Assembly: GCA_012295275.1 (NCBI GenBank)
Contig: CM022666.1
Coordinates: forward strand, 14,960,940 to 15,005,939
Reading direction: 5' to 3'
DNA: 45,000 bases
Source of the DNA: Chrysomallon squamiferum
Lineage: Eukaryota > Mollusca > Gastropoda > Neomphalida > Peltospiridae
Position numbers and translations under genes: made by a program
Part shown: piece by piece, positions 1 to 11,033 of the stretch
Position numbering within the stretch: position 1 is the first letter of the stretch
How the letters are laid out: each line of letters begins with the position of its first letter
The notes under the pieces: generated by a model
What the model was told of the DNA's origin: nothing
The model's database searches: none
The model's input: only the letters and a program-made list of their open reading frames with translations

Positions 1-806
1 ACAAAATCTATAAATTCATTCAAAATTTGTGAACCTGTTAACAGTGAAAAATACCGCCTCGATGTTCGCTTCTCAAAATGTGCTCAAACCAGACAAGACA
101 CGCGACTCGATGTTATAAGTAGGTCAACTTACGTAAAAATAAAACCTACCGTAGTAACCGTAATAATAACGTTTAATCGATGTTGAACCATGAATGTACT
201 TGGAAATTATTTTATACACAAAATAAAGTCTTACGCGATGACAGTGCTCGAAATGCTACCAACATCAAATTAGTATTAATGGAAAATTATTGTTTAAAAT
301 AACAAATAAACTTTGCTTTTTGTTCTTTATTTTATGTTTTTATTTTTATTTTTCTGTTACAGCGCTTATACAAATTGCAGACTGCGTCTATTTTTAGATG
401 CACTGTAAACAGTAGCTCCGCCCACATGCCTGAAGCTACAGAATTAGGACACAGTGTCTGATTAAATAGCAACGTGTTTTCTATTTTTTTTCCTCAATGG
501 GTTAAATTTTATTTTATTTTATTTTATTTTCGAATAATTTACGTTTGAAGTTTAGATGTTTTTTTTAAAAGTATTGAGAGTCATATTATTGCATTTTAAG
601 GTGGTTAAAATGTCACTGTAAAAAAAAAAAAAAAAAAAAACAAACAAAAAACATATGTGCCTAACAAATCTGAACAGCAGAGAATAATTTTCTTTGCACA
701 TGATTTTTCAGTCTTAAGTATTTTAAAAATATAGTTTGTAAAAAAAAGTATAATGGTGTGTGATATATGTATAGTCATATAAATACATACAAACTCACAC
801 ATAGGC

Positions 807-815
<9 letters not shown>

Positions 816-852
<37 letters not shown>
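816..852. repeat. (GT)n microsatellite
   Basis: Uninterrupted GT dinucleotides, about 18 copies, in non-coding sequence. Confidence 0.95.
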
Positions 853-856
<4 letters not shown>

Positions 857-1144
857 TAAAATGACTACAAGCATTCGATTTTTAACCACAATTTTCTGAA
901 ATACACAAACTCAGCGAAAGCTTTGAGCCCATTCCAGAAAAGTGTTGGAGATACTAATCAGGGACAATAAATAACTCGGATATTTGAAACAGAAAAAACA
1001 ATTCTTAGTTTTGTATAGCTGTGATTTGACTGAAAACAAAAGTTATCTATCATGTGACCACTGTTGGTATTTTCTCCATTGAATGTAATCAACACTTAAA
1101 GGAAAAATAAACAATCTTTCAAAAATCAATTACTGATACTTAAC

Positions 1145-1172
1145 AAAATAAATAAATAAATAAATAAATAAA

Positions 1173-1249
<77 letters not shown>
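1145..1249. repeat. (AAAT)n/(AAT)n compound microsatellite
   Basis: AAAT tetranucleotides pass into AAT trinucleotides with one AGT interruption. Confidence 0.95.
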
Positions 1250-2485
1250 GAGTGATTAGTTTTAATTCAGCAATCGAGTAAGAAATTTTGGATTCATCGA
1301 GTTTCATTTTTGCCGTTTATCGTGAGAATTTTGCAGACAAAATAATCGTCTGTGTTTTAGAGTTCCATGAATATCAATTTCAGTAAGTTTAACAAACGCG
1401 AGTTGTCAGCTGGCAGCCAAGTTTCACTTCCGGAGCTCAGTTATTTGTTAGAAAATTGATCACATGATAAGTCTTTACTAAATTTAGCATTGAGCGCATG
1501 AAGTGTAACGTACGCGCACCTACAATTTGTACAAAGACTAACAGTTATTGTGTTAAATGCAAATGTTGTAACCTGCAACGCTGAGATCTGACTTTTCAAA
1601 CGATGCATAAGCACAATTTGTATTAAATGAGCAATTTCTATTGCAGATACTATTTATATATCTTACAGTAAATGTAATATATATTTGTAGCTGCATGTTT
1701 TTTCTCGTAAGTGTCCATTACTCATTTCACTGGATGCTGACTTAACTGCGACCATATTGTATATTTTCAGTTATCATGAAACAACGATTAACATTGACAG
1801 CACGACGATATTGTAGGTTATTACGGTAATGTGATCTCTCCACAACACTTCAGCAGACGATTTATAAATATCATACATGTGCACCAGTTTGATCCGGTTT
1901 TTGGATAATGTCCTACTTTTAAATTATTGGAATCCTATCCCTATAGATAATATTTATAAATAGAATGATAAACACATCAGTGATGTATTATTTTTATTTT
2001 CATATTACCTTGTTAATAATTGTAGGGAACAGTCATTATATGTGTATGCAACTAACTTTCTACACGATTTATTGAAAACTAAAAAACATTGCTTGAAACA
2101 ATCATGCGCTTTTGTAGGTGCTGTTAAAAAATGTCCTAAAAGTAAAATCTGCCCAACGAAAAAAAAACAAAAAAAATCAACAGCAGTTAATTTCGCTGAA
2201 TTTATTTATATATTTATGTATTTAAACGTTAGACATAATCAGAAAATAATGACGTAGTCCAGATATTTTATAACTGTAATACATTCTTATACACTGTTAC
2301 CAACTGAAACTGCACAAGAAAATAAAAGTAGTCAAACTATTACTACACTGAGTGACAGTAAGTGTCGACAGTGTCGTGATGTGGTTGTAACTCAGTGGTT
2401 GCCATGATAATGCATCTTCTATAGTTACGCGATTTTGACGACCGTATTGATAGTGGTAAGTACTTAAATGAATAATAAAATTAGT

Positions 2486-2491
2486 TTTATT
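2486..2491 (-). promoter_or_regulatory. candidate intronic polyadenylation signal after the TRIM exon
   Basis: The minus strand reads AATAAA here, about 23 bases past the stop at 2514 reached if the donor at 2531-2536 is not used. It could make a short TRIM isoform with a seven-residue tail. AATAAA is frequent by chance in AT-rich DNA. Confidence 0.3.
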
Positions 2492-2536
2492 TGCAAACAA
2501 AGTATTAGATTACTTAAAAACATATTTCGAACTCAC

Positions 2537-3908
2537 CGTTTTCTCTGCTGTGAAACACAAACTGTTCCTCTTGTAAGTTTTCTCCGTTGACAGTGAGTGA
2601 GATTTTGTGCGGACCTGTCACCTCGGGTTTGAACTGGAAACTTCCAGTAATAGCAGAAACAGAAGTCAACGTTTGTTTTACAGCTGGCTCGTTTCCTCCA
2701 GGCGGTTCGATAACGGCATCTATTTTTATATTTTCATCATCATGTTCTTCTAACAACAGTGTGTACTTGAGAACGTCGGAGACTTGTCCCGTTCCAACGT
2801 CAGACAACTCAATGTAAGGACGGAACTGCGAGACGTTACACACGATTGCTGATTTGTCTAAGCTTCTTTCAACACGTTTTAAAAGCTTGAAATCTACATC
2901 AATATTCTCTATTTGCAGTTCAGGCAGTGAAAGCGACAAAGATTTTGTTTTGTTTTCGAGCATTCCTGACGTCTCGATAAGTTCAATCTCTGTCGCAAAT
3001 TGTAATACTTTTTGACAATAAAGAAAATGTTCATCGTTTAACTTTTCTGTCTTTTCCACAACTTCCAGCTGTTCATCTCTGTCAGATTTTTGTTTTCTTA
3101 CACTGGACACTACGTCTTCCTTCATCTGTGTTGTGACGACACTAATCTTGTCTACTATTGTCTTGTGCATTTCATCAATCTCATTTACAAGATCGTGCTG
3201 TATTTTATCAAGTGAGTTCTTTTCTTCACTTAGTTTCTCTCTGTATGCTGTGCAATGTTTTCTTGATTCAATTAAATCACTCAAGGCAGTTTTGATTCGT
3301 TCTTTATGTTCATCGTAGACATCTTTAGTGTTAGACAGCGTGTGATTCAAATGTCCTACAAGAACGCAGGACGAACAGACAGCTAACGAACAGGTTTTGC
3401 AGAAAAGTTCTTTTTTCATATTGCTGTGTTGCTCGCAAATATCTGGGTGATGGAAAAAGTCGCTTTCTGACAACTGGGATATTGGAACAGTCTTGTGATG
3501 TTGTGAAATTGTAAACTTTTTATGGTATTCAGAGCAAACCTCGCACATCGGCTCAGAACAGTCGAGACAGTGCAGAGTTGCCATAGATCTGTTGGGACAT
3601 TTCTTGCACATAACTTTCTCTGGATTGTTTTTTAGTGCAATGTACTCAACAAGGTTACAAACAGTTTTATTCTTAGGAAATGTTGTCTCAATGCTGTTTT
3701 CAACAGGCCACAGTTTCCGACAGTTCGGACATGTTATACCTTCCGTTGATTTCTGCCAAAGAGCTTCCAGACACTGATAACAAAAGGTGTGGTTACAAGG
3801 CAAAAGATGAGGCATTCTACCGGCATCGTCAAAATATTCTAAACATACTTCACAAATCACGAACTCGTCTTTTATTTCGAGCAAAGGAACGCTAACCGCT
3901 TCCGCCAT
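2537..3908 (-). CDS. TRIM-type RING/B-box/coiled-coil/filamin protein, first coding exon
   Basis: Likely a cytoplasmic RING E3 ubiquitin ligase of the TRIM family. Seen: a C3HC4 RING at residues 19-63 (Cys19, Cys22, Cys38, His40, Cys43, Cys46, Cys60, Cys63), a first B-box at about 101-138, a second B-box at 158-189 (Cys158, His161, Cys170, Cys173, Cys178, Cys181, His186, His189), a charged coiled coil at about 195-300, and a filamin/ABP280-like beta domain at about 385-454. The start is the first ATG before the RING. The exon ends in phase 1 after Asn457 at a consensus donor (GTGAGT, 2531-2536), so more exons, perhaps NHL repeats, are expected to the left. If unspliced, the frame stops at 2514, giving 464 aa, with an AATAAA 20-odd bases further on. 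Large single coding exons are common in invertebrate TRIM expansions. The target and the exact TRIM class are unknown. Confidence 0.9.
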
Positions 3909-4410
3909 TGTCTAATTTTTCAATTTTTTTCCAGTAGTGTGTATTCACTGAAGATCAAATTTGTTGCATAGTTCAGACGCGTCCAATAATTTCATTTCGA
4001 GTCAGTATTCCTTTCAGACATTCTGTCTTGTTCAAACTTTCTTGTACTATGAAATTTTAGGTTAAGCTGTTTCAGGCTTAATCTGAAATGAGATGGGTTC
4101 TTATTGTTAATATTTTCCTCACATAAAAAAAAAGTAATTATTTTATTACAAAATATATATTCAGCAGACTGGTTTGTCAAAGCCATTCTAGTTTGTACAA
4201 CATAACTTTACATCTTCCTAGTGAACTCTGGGTAGGAGCTCTGCCAGAGGCTCTGATGATAACAGTTATTTTAAACCTATCTTAAAGAAACAGTAAACCT
4301 CCAGAACAAACTCTGCTCATTTCGTTTACCATCCTCCAACAAGTCTTGATGTCACTGCGCAAGTGCAAGACGAAAACTGATCCGTGTACCGCAATGCACT
4401 ACTGAATTTA

Positions 4411-4454
<44 letters not shown>
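4411..4454. repeat. (ATT)n microsatellite
   Basis: About 14 tandem ATT units, followed by a degenerate TACTAC-rich tail. Confidence 0.95.
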
Positions 4455-4455
<1 letters not shown>

Positions 4456-4719
4456 TACCACCGCCACTACTACTGCTATTAGTACTACAGATGTAGTAAT
4501 AACGAATGAATTATAAGGCTAATCTTATAAATTAAAAATACAAAGCGACAATACCTGTGATATAATCGTTTTCTTTTATATCTTCTTGCTGTTACAAACA
4601 CTCTTTGTAACTTTGGTCCTTAATAAAGTCTTTATATCATCCTACATACAGTTTGTAACTGTATTAGTTATTAAACAAGGTTTCCTTGGTAATAGTTATT
4701 AACCTCGTCACATCAGAAC

Positions 4720-4720
<1 letters not shown>

Positions 4721-4753
<33 letters not shown>
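4721..4753. repeat. poly-T tract
   Basis: About 33 consecutive T. On the minus strand it reads as an A-tail, but no retroelement body was recognised next to it. Confidence 0.9.
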
Positions 4754-4756
<3 letters not shown>

Positions 4757-6040
4757 GATAACAGATACTAACGTCGTTATATATTTGTATTTGCTGCTAT
4801 TTACAAACACAGTTTGTAATGTTAACAGTTACTTATATCTTTAAACTTGCTGCCGTCAATAAAGTTGATAATTATTACATATGTTATTTCTCTACGCATC
4901 TTGCTGGTAATGTTTTTAAAAAGAAAAAACAAATCTTCATAGTTTGCCGTCCTACGTCATGTTATAAGTAACACTGCGAAAATAGTCCCGTAACTGCAGG
5001 TATTCAAAATGTCCTTATATGGTTAATATTAACCACTGCGGTCATATCACTACGCCTCGTGACCTCTTTCTTTTAAAGAGGGTCGTATCTAACATCCTTG
5101 TTAAGACTCAAGAAACTAACTTTTTAATAAAGTTCGAAGACGTTTTTCATGTCAGTTTATATATCTGCGTGTACATATTTGGCCTTCTTTTCCATAAATA
5201 ATGTGATTATATTTTAATGGAACATTTTAAAGGTGCTTGTTACCTCCGCGGTATAAAACCCGTGATTACCAGTGTTGGTATATAACCAATGACCACTTTC
5301 CACATCACAACGTTTTATTGGTTACTGTTAACGTAAACTAGTTTCGATTGTGAAACGAGTGAGTCATCACATTCTTCTAATATTTATTTGCACAGGGCCG
5401 AATCTGAAAGTTTCAAGAGGGTATAGTGTTGTTGTTGGTGTTGGCGATCGTTTGCACGTACTGTTTATAGCAACTACCTCCACAAACTGGTTTTCATGTC
5501 TTACCTGTTGTCAAATATGTCACCCCCAAAACAGACCGACGTATTGAACTGATTTCAATGAAATAAAAACAAAAATTAATTTCTGATGACTAAATAGAAA
5601 ACGTTTATGAGGTGTTAAATGTTAAATAGAAAATGTATAAGGCGTGAACCCTGAAGAAGATCAATAGTTTGTATTACAAGCTTTTGAACAGATAATTTAT
5701 GTCATACAACAGGCAGTTTTAAAATGAGTGTTGTCTGTATTATTATATTGTGTCGTATGTTTTTGTAATTATAACTTATAATAAAAAAAAAAAATATTAT
5801 TTATTTATAGTTTTATTTTTTTTTTTTATTATTTACCCCCCCCCCCTTTGGTGTTCTTTCATCTATTTTTTTCTCTGCTTTATTTTTCCGTTTTTTGTAC
5901 TGAAATAAGGTGAAGAAATAAATTCAAGGTTTCATAAAATTGTAGGTGCTCGTCGTCCTAATGATACAGATAAAAAATATATATGTTTCATTATTAATAT
6001 AAAAAAGAAAGAAGAATAAATCGAATATCCCTAAGCTTTT

Positions 6041-6041
<1 letters not shown>

Positions 6042-6082
<41 letters not shown>
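6042..6082. repeat. (CT)n microsatellite
   Basis: About 20 CT dinucleotides, directly before the CRE/E-box cluster. Confidence 0.95.
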
Positions 6083-6087
<5 letters not shown>

Positions 6088-6120
6088 GCGTGGGTAGCCG
6101 CCTCGTTATGCCTCTAAATA

Positions 6121-6180
6121 TGACGTCAACAATTGCAATAACGTCACAAGCTGTTCGCTAGGTAGGTGGAAGGTCACGTG
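6121..6180. promoter_or_regulatory. CRE / half-CRE / E-box cluster
   Basis: A perfect palindromic cAMP-response element TGACGTCA lies at 6121-6128, a half-site ACGTCAC at 6141-6147 and an E-box CACGTG at 6175-6180, all within 60 bases and directly after a CT tract. Such clustering in very AT-rich DNA suggests an enhancer or promoter. No transcription unit next to it could be identified, so its target is unknown; the TRIM start is about 2.2 kb to the left. Confidence 0.35.
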
Positions 6181-7142
6181 TTTGTCAGTGTGGTATCAAG
6201 ATATTGCTCTTGATCGGAAGTTATTTCCGAAACTGGCATTTACCAAACTGGGCATTATGTTTTTTCAGTACTCCGATCTAGATTCCTTTGTCACTCCGTC
6301 TAAGTTAACGTCCAATTTAATTAACTTTCAAAATTATATTTCAGCTGACGTTTCTAAAGTTAGTAGCTTTTTCTGTAAACAACTATCAAGTGAAATTATT
6401 CCTTGTTTGTTTTTATTATTTTCTATAAACAGTTGTTTTCTTTAGGAATAATTTATTACTAACAATACTAACATTAGAAATCGTTTAGATAGTAAATTTT
6501 TATTATAAATGTTATTATCTGTTATGTGTCGTATGCTGTTGAAAGAAAATGAAAATCCTAATTCATTATTCCTCACCATTGTAAATTATTATCATTCTTA
6601 TTAACTGTCCTTGTTATTATTTTGATAAACTGTACCTTAAATGCAGCAACAGTGAGTAATCACATCCCCCACCTCAGACTCAAGACTTGAAAATGAGCTG
6701 TCCTGGGGAACTGTTCACAAAAATGTCAGTGTTAAATTTTATTTTGAAATATATAAATTATTTGCGAGGGACAGAACTAAAAGCACCAAGCATGATCTAA
6801 AGATATATAAACACCGTTAATGTGTCTCAGGTTTATTTGTCCGTGTTTAAACGTAAAATACTTGAGTAATTCCTCCAAGACACGTCGATATGTGGTAAAT
6901 ACTGTCACTGGTGATATCTTAAGGAACCCAGGACAGTAATGGTCTGCCAGTATTGATGAGGGGTGTAAAATGTTATCTGTGTGTCCGTGGTGAAAGAGAG
7001 TTCAAGAGAGAAGAGAGAATATCTGGCAAGAGAGAAAGACATTTGGGCCAATTCTCTGCATTACAATTACTATACTATTTTATAATTTAACACTGTTATT
7101 GTACATCATGTTGTACAATCAGGCAGAGAAATTAAAGGTATA

Positions 7143-7200
7143 ATCAAGATCGAACTTGAGTGGCTTTTGTGTGAGGGTGCTTTATGCACTCGGCCACATT
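7143..7200 (-). mobile_element. tRNA-like fragment, possibly a SINE head
   Basis: The minus strand holds an A-box-like stretch of the tRNA-Leu/Ser type (GTGGCCGAGTGC, ending near 7187) and, after tRNA-like spacing, a B-box-like AGTTCGATCTT (7146-7156). No good acceptor stem is visible, so a functional tRNA is unlikely. A decayed tRNA-derived SINE fits better. No second copy was noticed in the window and the 3' body was not delimited. Confidence 0.4.
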
Positions 7201-9066
7201 TTGTTTAAAATATTTAATAAGAGATAAAATGATAAGATGGTGATAAACAAATAGTTTTATTGATACGTGATACTCTTTCTCTGCATTTTATTTATAACTA
7301 ACAAAACATTCTCAACTTCGGAAAATAATATGATTAATAATAACTGACCTAACAGGAAAAAGAATAAACTATGCCATTATGTATTTATCTTGCTAATATT
7401 TGTTTTTACTTTATTTTCACGTTTATTTCTTAGTTTTCTCTACCGGCTTACTTTTTCAGATTCTACATTATTATTTATTTTAATTTATTTTTCTTTTTTT
7501 AAATTCATTTTATTTATTTCTGCCAAAAGTAGTTCTATTGCATTATTCACGAACGTTCTCTTTCTTTTCCTCATTGTACTATCAGAATTCTTTAACACTG
7601 TTTCCATCCTTGTGTCAAATATGCTGAAAATTAAAAGTCAAAAGTAATATTTCATTATAATTTTCCTTACGATTAAAATTCCATAATAATAAGTATAAAA
7701 TTGCTGCTTTTTCTGTCGTTATCATATTATATACTCTCTCTCTCTCTCTCTTTGTGTGTGTGTGCCTAGAAGTCTGTTTAGATGTGGGCTTTTTATATTT
7801 ATATAAAAATTGTATAAAGGCAAGAGCGGTCATACTAGAGTTTCATTCTGATCTTCCGACCCTCTGTATATTTCTCTATACGCAAGTAAATGTATGTTTT
7901 TGTATAATAATGATGCTGCAACATACCGTTTGACAAAGTCAAATAACAAGATAAAAGAAAGAAACAAAAATAAAATAATTAAACAATAAAAATGTTTAAA
8001 CAAAACGAGAAAAATTAGAAGAAACAACATGTAAACAAGAAACAAGGTAAAGAAAAAAACAAGAAACAAAAAATATCCAGTAAAGACGGAACATAAGAAG
8101 AAAAACAGAAAAGATGAACCAAGAAAAGCAGAGAAAGAAAGAGAAAATATTATGCAGCACAAATACGAGATATTCCTGGAATATTTTGTTGTGGACTTCT
8201 TTTCTTTTGATGTTGCACTCGGTTTTTGCACCAACGCAGGAAATACACGTGCAACAATATACAGAGCAGAAGTTTGTTTCCTTTGTCCATTTTTAATATT
8301 GCAGTTTCTATTTCTTTCACTGGAAATTGGTTTAATTCGCTTCAGGCTTCAGGCTCTATATGATTTATAAATTTTAAAAAAAATCCTAAAAAGAACAGTG
8401 AAAAGAGTAATGTATGTTGTGTGGTTGGAAATGTAATTTGAAATGTGCGGACATTTAATAAGCCTGAGCGTGTTTACAATACTAGACAAACCCACCTTGG
8501 AAGAATATAAGCGCTCTGATGGTCGTGGAAATTCCTTGCAAAATATTTTGTTCAGTGTTAGACATACCCTGCGTGTTACACACTACAACACAGCTGTTAT
8601 AACTGGCTATGTTGATTCAGGAACCACGGAAAATCTGCAAAAATTAAATTGCTTGTAATTACGTCTGTTGACGACAAAAACGGTTATCTGAACATCGTTA
8701 ATGAGTTGATATAAAATGGCGAACCAACACCAATATTTAAATTCATTATATTTAACAGACAAGTTGCCAGGGTTAGTGACCGTGATGGGAAACAGGTGAC
8801 AATGCACAAGTACACCTGACCTAATCTATCGTAAATCACAAACGTTATGTGTTCTTAAATGTGCCACAGTGCTAAACCAGATATGTTAAAAACGGTTTAC
8901 TATAGCGATTATAGGGAAAAAAGTCACAATTTTTTAAAATTAAAATTAAGAAATATATTAGAAATAAAAGATAGATGAAACACATGTTTATTGATTTTAA
9001 TGTTGATTTGGCTTAGGCGGATGTTCCACCCTATACCACGAAGAAATTCTGCCAGTCTCGCAGTCC

Positions 9067-9231
9067 TCAAAGTTCTCTCTGCAAGTCTGTTATTGTTGAA
9101 CCTCGACAATTACAAGTAGATTTTTTGAAGCATTTCCACCACAACTTTGTTTTGTGAGTTTCATGTTTGGTAGACATGAACCCCTCATAACAGATTTTGA
9201 TACCAGCCTTACTGCTGTGAATAACTTCCAT
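9067..9231 (-). pseudogene. FLYWCH zinc-finger fragment, transposon-related relic
   Basis: A minus-strand frame beginning MEVIHSSKAG carries the FLYWCH pattern: a Tyr-Glu-Gly-Phe strand, a WWKC motif, then TCNCRG. FLYWCH domains bind DNA and are related to Mutator-like (MULE) transposase families. The frame meets a stop at 9067-9069 where the domain should go on to its His-x-His end, and more stops follow in that frame. There is no intact gene around it. It is most likely a decayed fragment of a mobile element or of a gene derived from one. Confidence 0.5.
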
Positions 9232-9297
9232 ATTAAATATGCATCTGATACTAGAGCAAGCTAGAGGATATATAGTGAAACACATTTTATAAATCAT

Positions 9298-10485
9298 TTA
9301 CAATAGGAAGAATAAATCTATCCTAACCAGTAAGCTAAACCTAAGCTAGACCCAGTATGAAGACCCCTTCTTTAATCTTGCCTAATCATTAAGCTTAAGA
9401 ATTACCCCATGCATACTATGATGCCTGATTCAATACTTTACAAACCCATACATTCTGTGACTTTTTCCAGCCACCAACTATAGCAAGTGGCCTTAGAAAT
9501 AAGCTCAATTTAAAAAAAAAAATAATTTAAGTATTAGAATCTTTAAATGCAGTTTTCCTACATATTATAATAAAATCAAGTTCATTTTTTAACATTAACT
9601 CTTCATTTTAATTTGCTACATGTATTCAAGAATGCTTAATTGTTATTCTTACCCAAGGAAGAAGTCATTACCACATCCATGTCTACTTATTCAGTAGCAA
9701 CGAATCTTTCACAAGAGAACATACAAAATAAAAAACTGGTTAATCAGAGTACTTACCGAAAAGTCGAGAATCTATTGCAGTAAATGTTCAGAACAAAAAT
9801 TTAACAAAACAAAAACTTTTTTATTATCAAAGCATTTTCAAACAGTCATTTCTAGCAATGTTGTAAAACTGTACTTCAAAAGCAGCAAGTACAAACCATG
9901 TTATATTTAACAAAATCTTTTCACATACATTTAGCCCAGTGTAAGAAGACAACAGTTTTTAACTTTACAGTTGTTAAAAATTTTAATTACAATTTCTTAC
10001 ACACAACAAACAGATGAAGTTGGTATACAAGTCCTGTTAAGTGTTTAAAATTATGTTTTCACAATTTTGGTGTTTTTTTTTTCTTCAGTGTTCACCACCA
10101 GTGAGATTTACAATGATTCTGTTTCACAAATGCTAGTTGCGTTCTAAAAACACTGCTGAGAAAGTCAGTGATGAATTCAAGTGTTATTTTTTTTCACTTC
10201 CAGTGTCTGTACAGTGTTCAGTATATTAGCATACAGTGTGAGGTTTCATGTCTACGTAACTGCCGGCATAATGTCATGACATGAACCAATAATTTAAAAA
10301 CTTGGATACTTTTTTTTCTTTGTAACTTTTTTTCTGAAATATTTTATCCAAAACTGTCCTTTCTGAAAATTAAAATCATTTGACAAAACAAGCTTTTTGT
10401 TTCAACATTCCCACAACTACTTTAGTGTACTTTAAACAAGTATTAAAGACTTTTATTAAAAACAAAATTAAATAAAAAAATAAAA
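9298..10485. other. AT-rich stretch containing the MBLAC1 3' flank
   Basis: No coding signal. The right end is the 3'UTR and flank of MBLAC1, with a candidate poly(A) signal at 10452-10457. Confidence 0.6.
10452..10457 (-). terminator. candidate MBLAC1 polyadenylation signal
   Basis: The minus strand reads AATAAA about 29 bases after the MBLAC1 stop codon (10486-10488). It is the nearest canonical hexamer, but would give a very short 3'UTR. Confidence 0.35.
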
Positions 10486-10742
10486 TCAGATTTGATCAAT
10501 GATTTTGTAATTACAGTAAGATACACCACAGTCTGACACTGAGAAAACCTCACACACCATCAACACACAAAGCTGTTTCTTGTACTCGGGCGGAACTTTG
10601 AACATGGGCCCGTGACCTGGGACAATGAAGTCTGCCACTTTCAGAACATTCACTCTGCTCTGCTCCTGGACCTCTGGCTCCTCGCTGTTCACCTGCCAGA
10701 TCTCTGGATCCTCAAGATCTGCTTCTCGTTCAAACAAGTCTC
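10486..10742 (-). CDS. MBLAC1: MBLAC1 terminal coding exon 5
   Basis: Encodes residues 144-228, opening with the GDLFE ligand Asp and containing IVPGHGPMFKV with the last ligand His. Stop at 10486-10488. Confidence 0.93.
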
Positions 10743-11002
10743 CTGAAAATCAAAAAACTTTATTGCAACAGGGTTCAGTTACCAGACAGCAAGCTTGCTG
10801 ATTAATGTCATACTGGTTTAAACTGCTTAATAATAATAATAAAACTAGTTTTATTATTATTATTATTATTATTATTTTTTTTTTTATTTTATCCGATCTT
10901 TTTTTCTCTTTTTTTTCTTGAAAAATTATATTGCACTGAAGTACAGCAAAATTTATTATTTCAACAGAAATTGTGCTCATACACATGCTGTGGCATTTTC
11001 TC

Positions 11003-11033
<31 letters not shown>

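Larger units (their letters stand above)
1..2513. other. AT-rich non-coding stretch left of the TRIM exon
   Basis: No convincing coding exon was found on either strand. It holds a GT microsatellite (about 816-852), an AAAT/AAT microsatellite (about 1145-1249) and a CpG-bearing patch at about 1395-1520 with an ETS-type ACTTCCGG at 1426-1433. The downstream exons of the TRIM gene, which ends here at a splice donor, could lie in this stretch or beyond the left edge; I could not recognise them. Confidence 0.6.
3909..9066. other. long AT-rich intergenic region upstream of TRIM
   Basis: No gene is supported. The TRIM promoter and 5'UTR should lie in its left part, but no clear core element was seen. 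It contains an ATT microsatellite (4411-4454), a poly-T tract (4721-4753), a CT microsatellite (6042-6082) followed by a CRE/E-box cluster, a tRNA-like fragment (7143-7200) and a short TC/GT tract near 7734-7764. Short open frames here lack domain-like composition. Confidence 0.6.

Noticed and set aside
2297-2500. Possible next TRIM exon
   Set aside because: No NHL or other domain pattern, and no acceptor giving a phase-1 continuation that looks like protein.
6182-6445. 87-codon plus-strand frame right after the CRE/E-box cluster
   Set aside because: Tempting by position, but no recognisable motif; Phe/Ser/Leu-rich as expected from AT-rich DNA.
7830-8234. 134-codon minus-strand frame rich in Phe/Leu
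   Set aside because: It looks like a membrane protein, but the composition follows from A-rich low-complexity DNA; no conserved family pattern.
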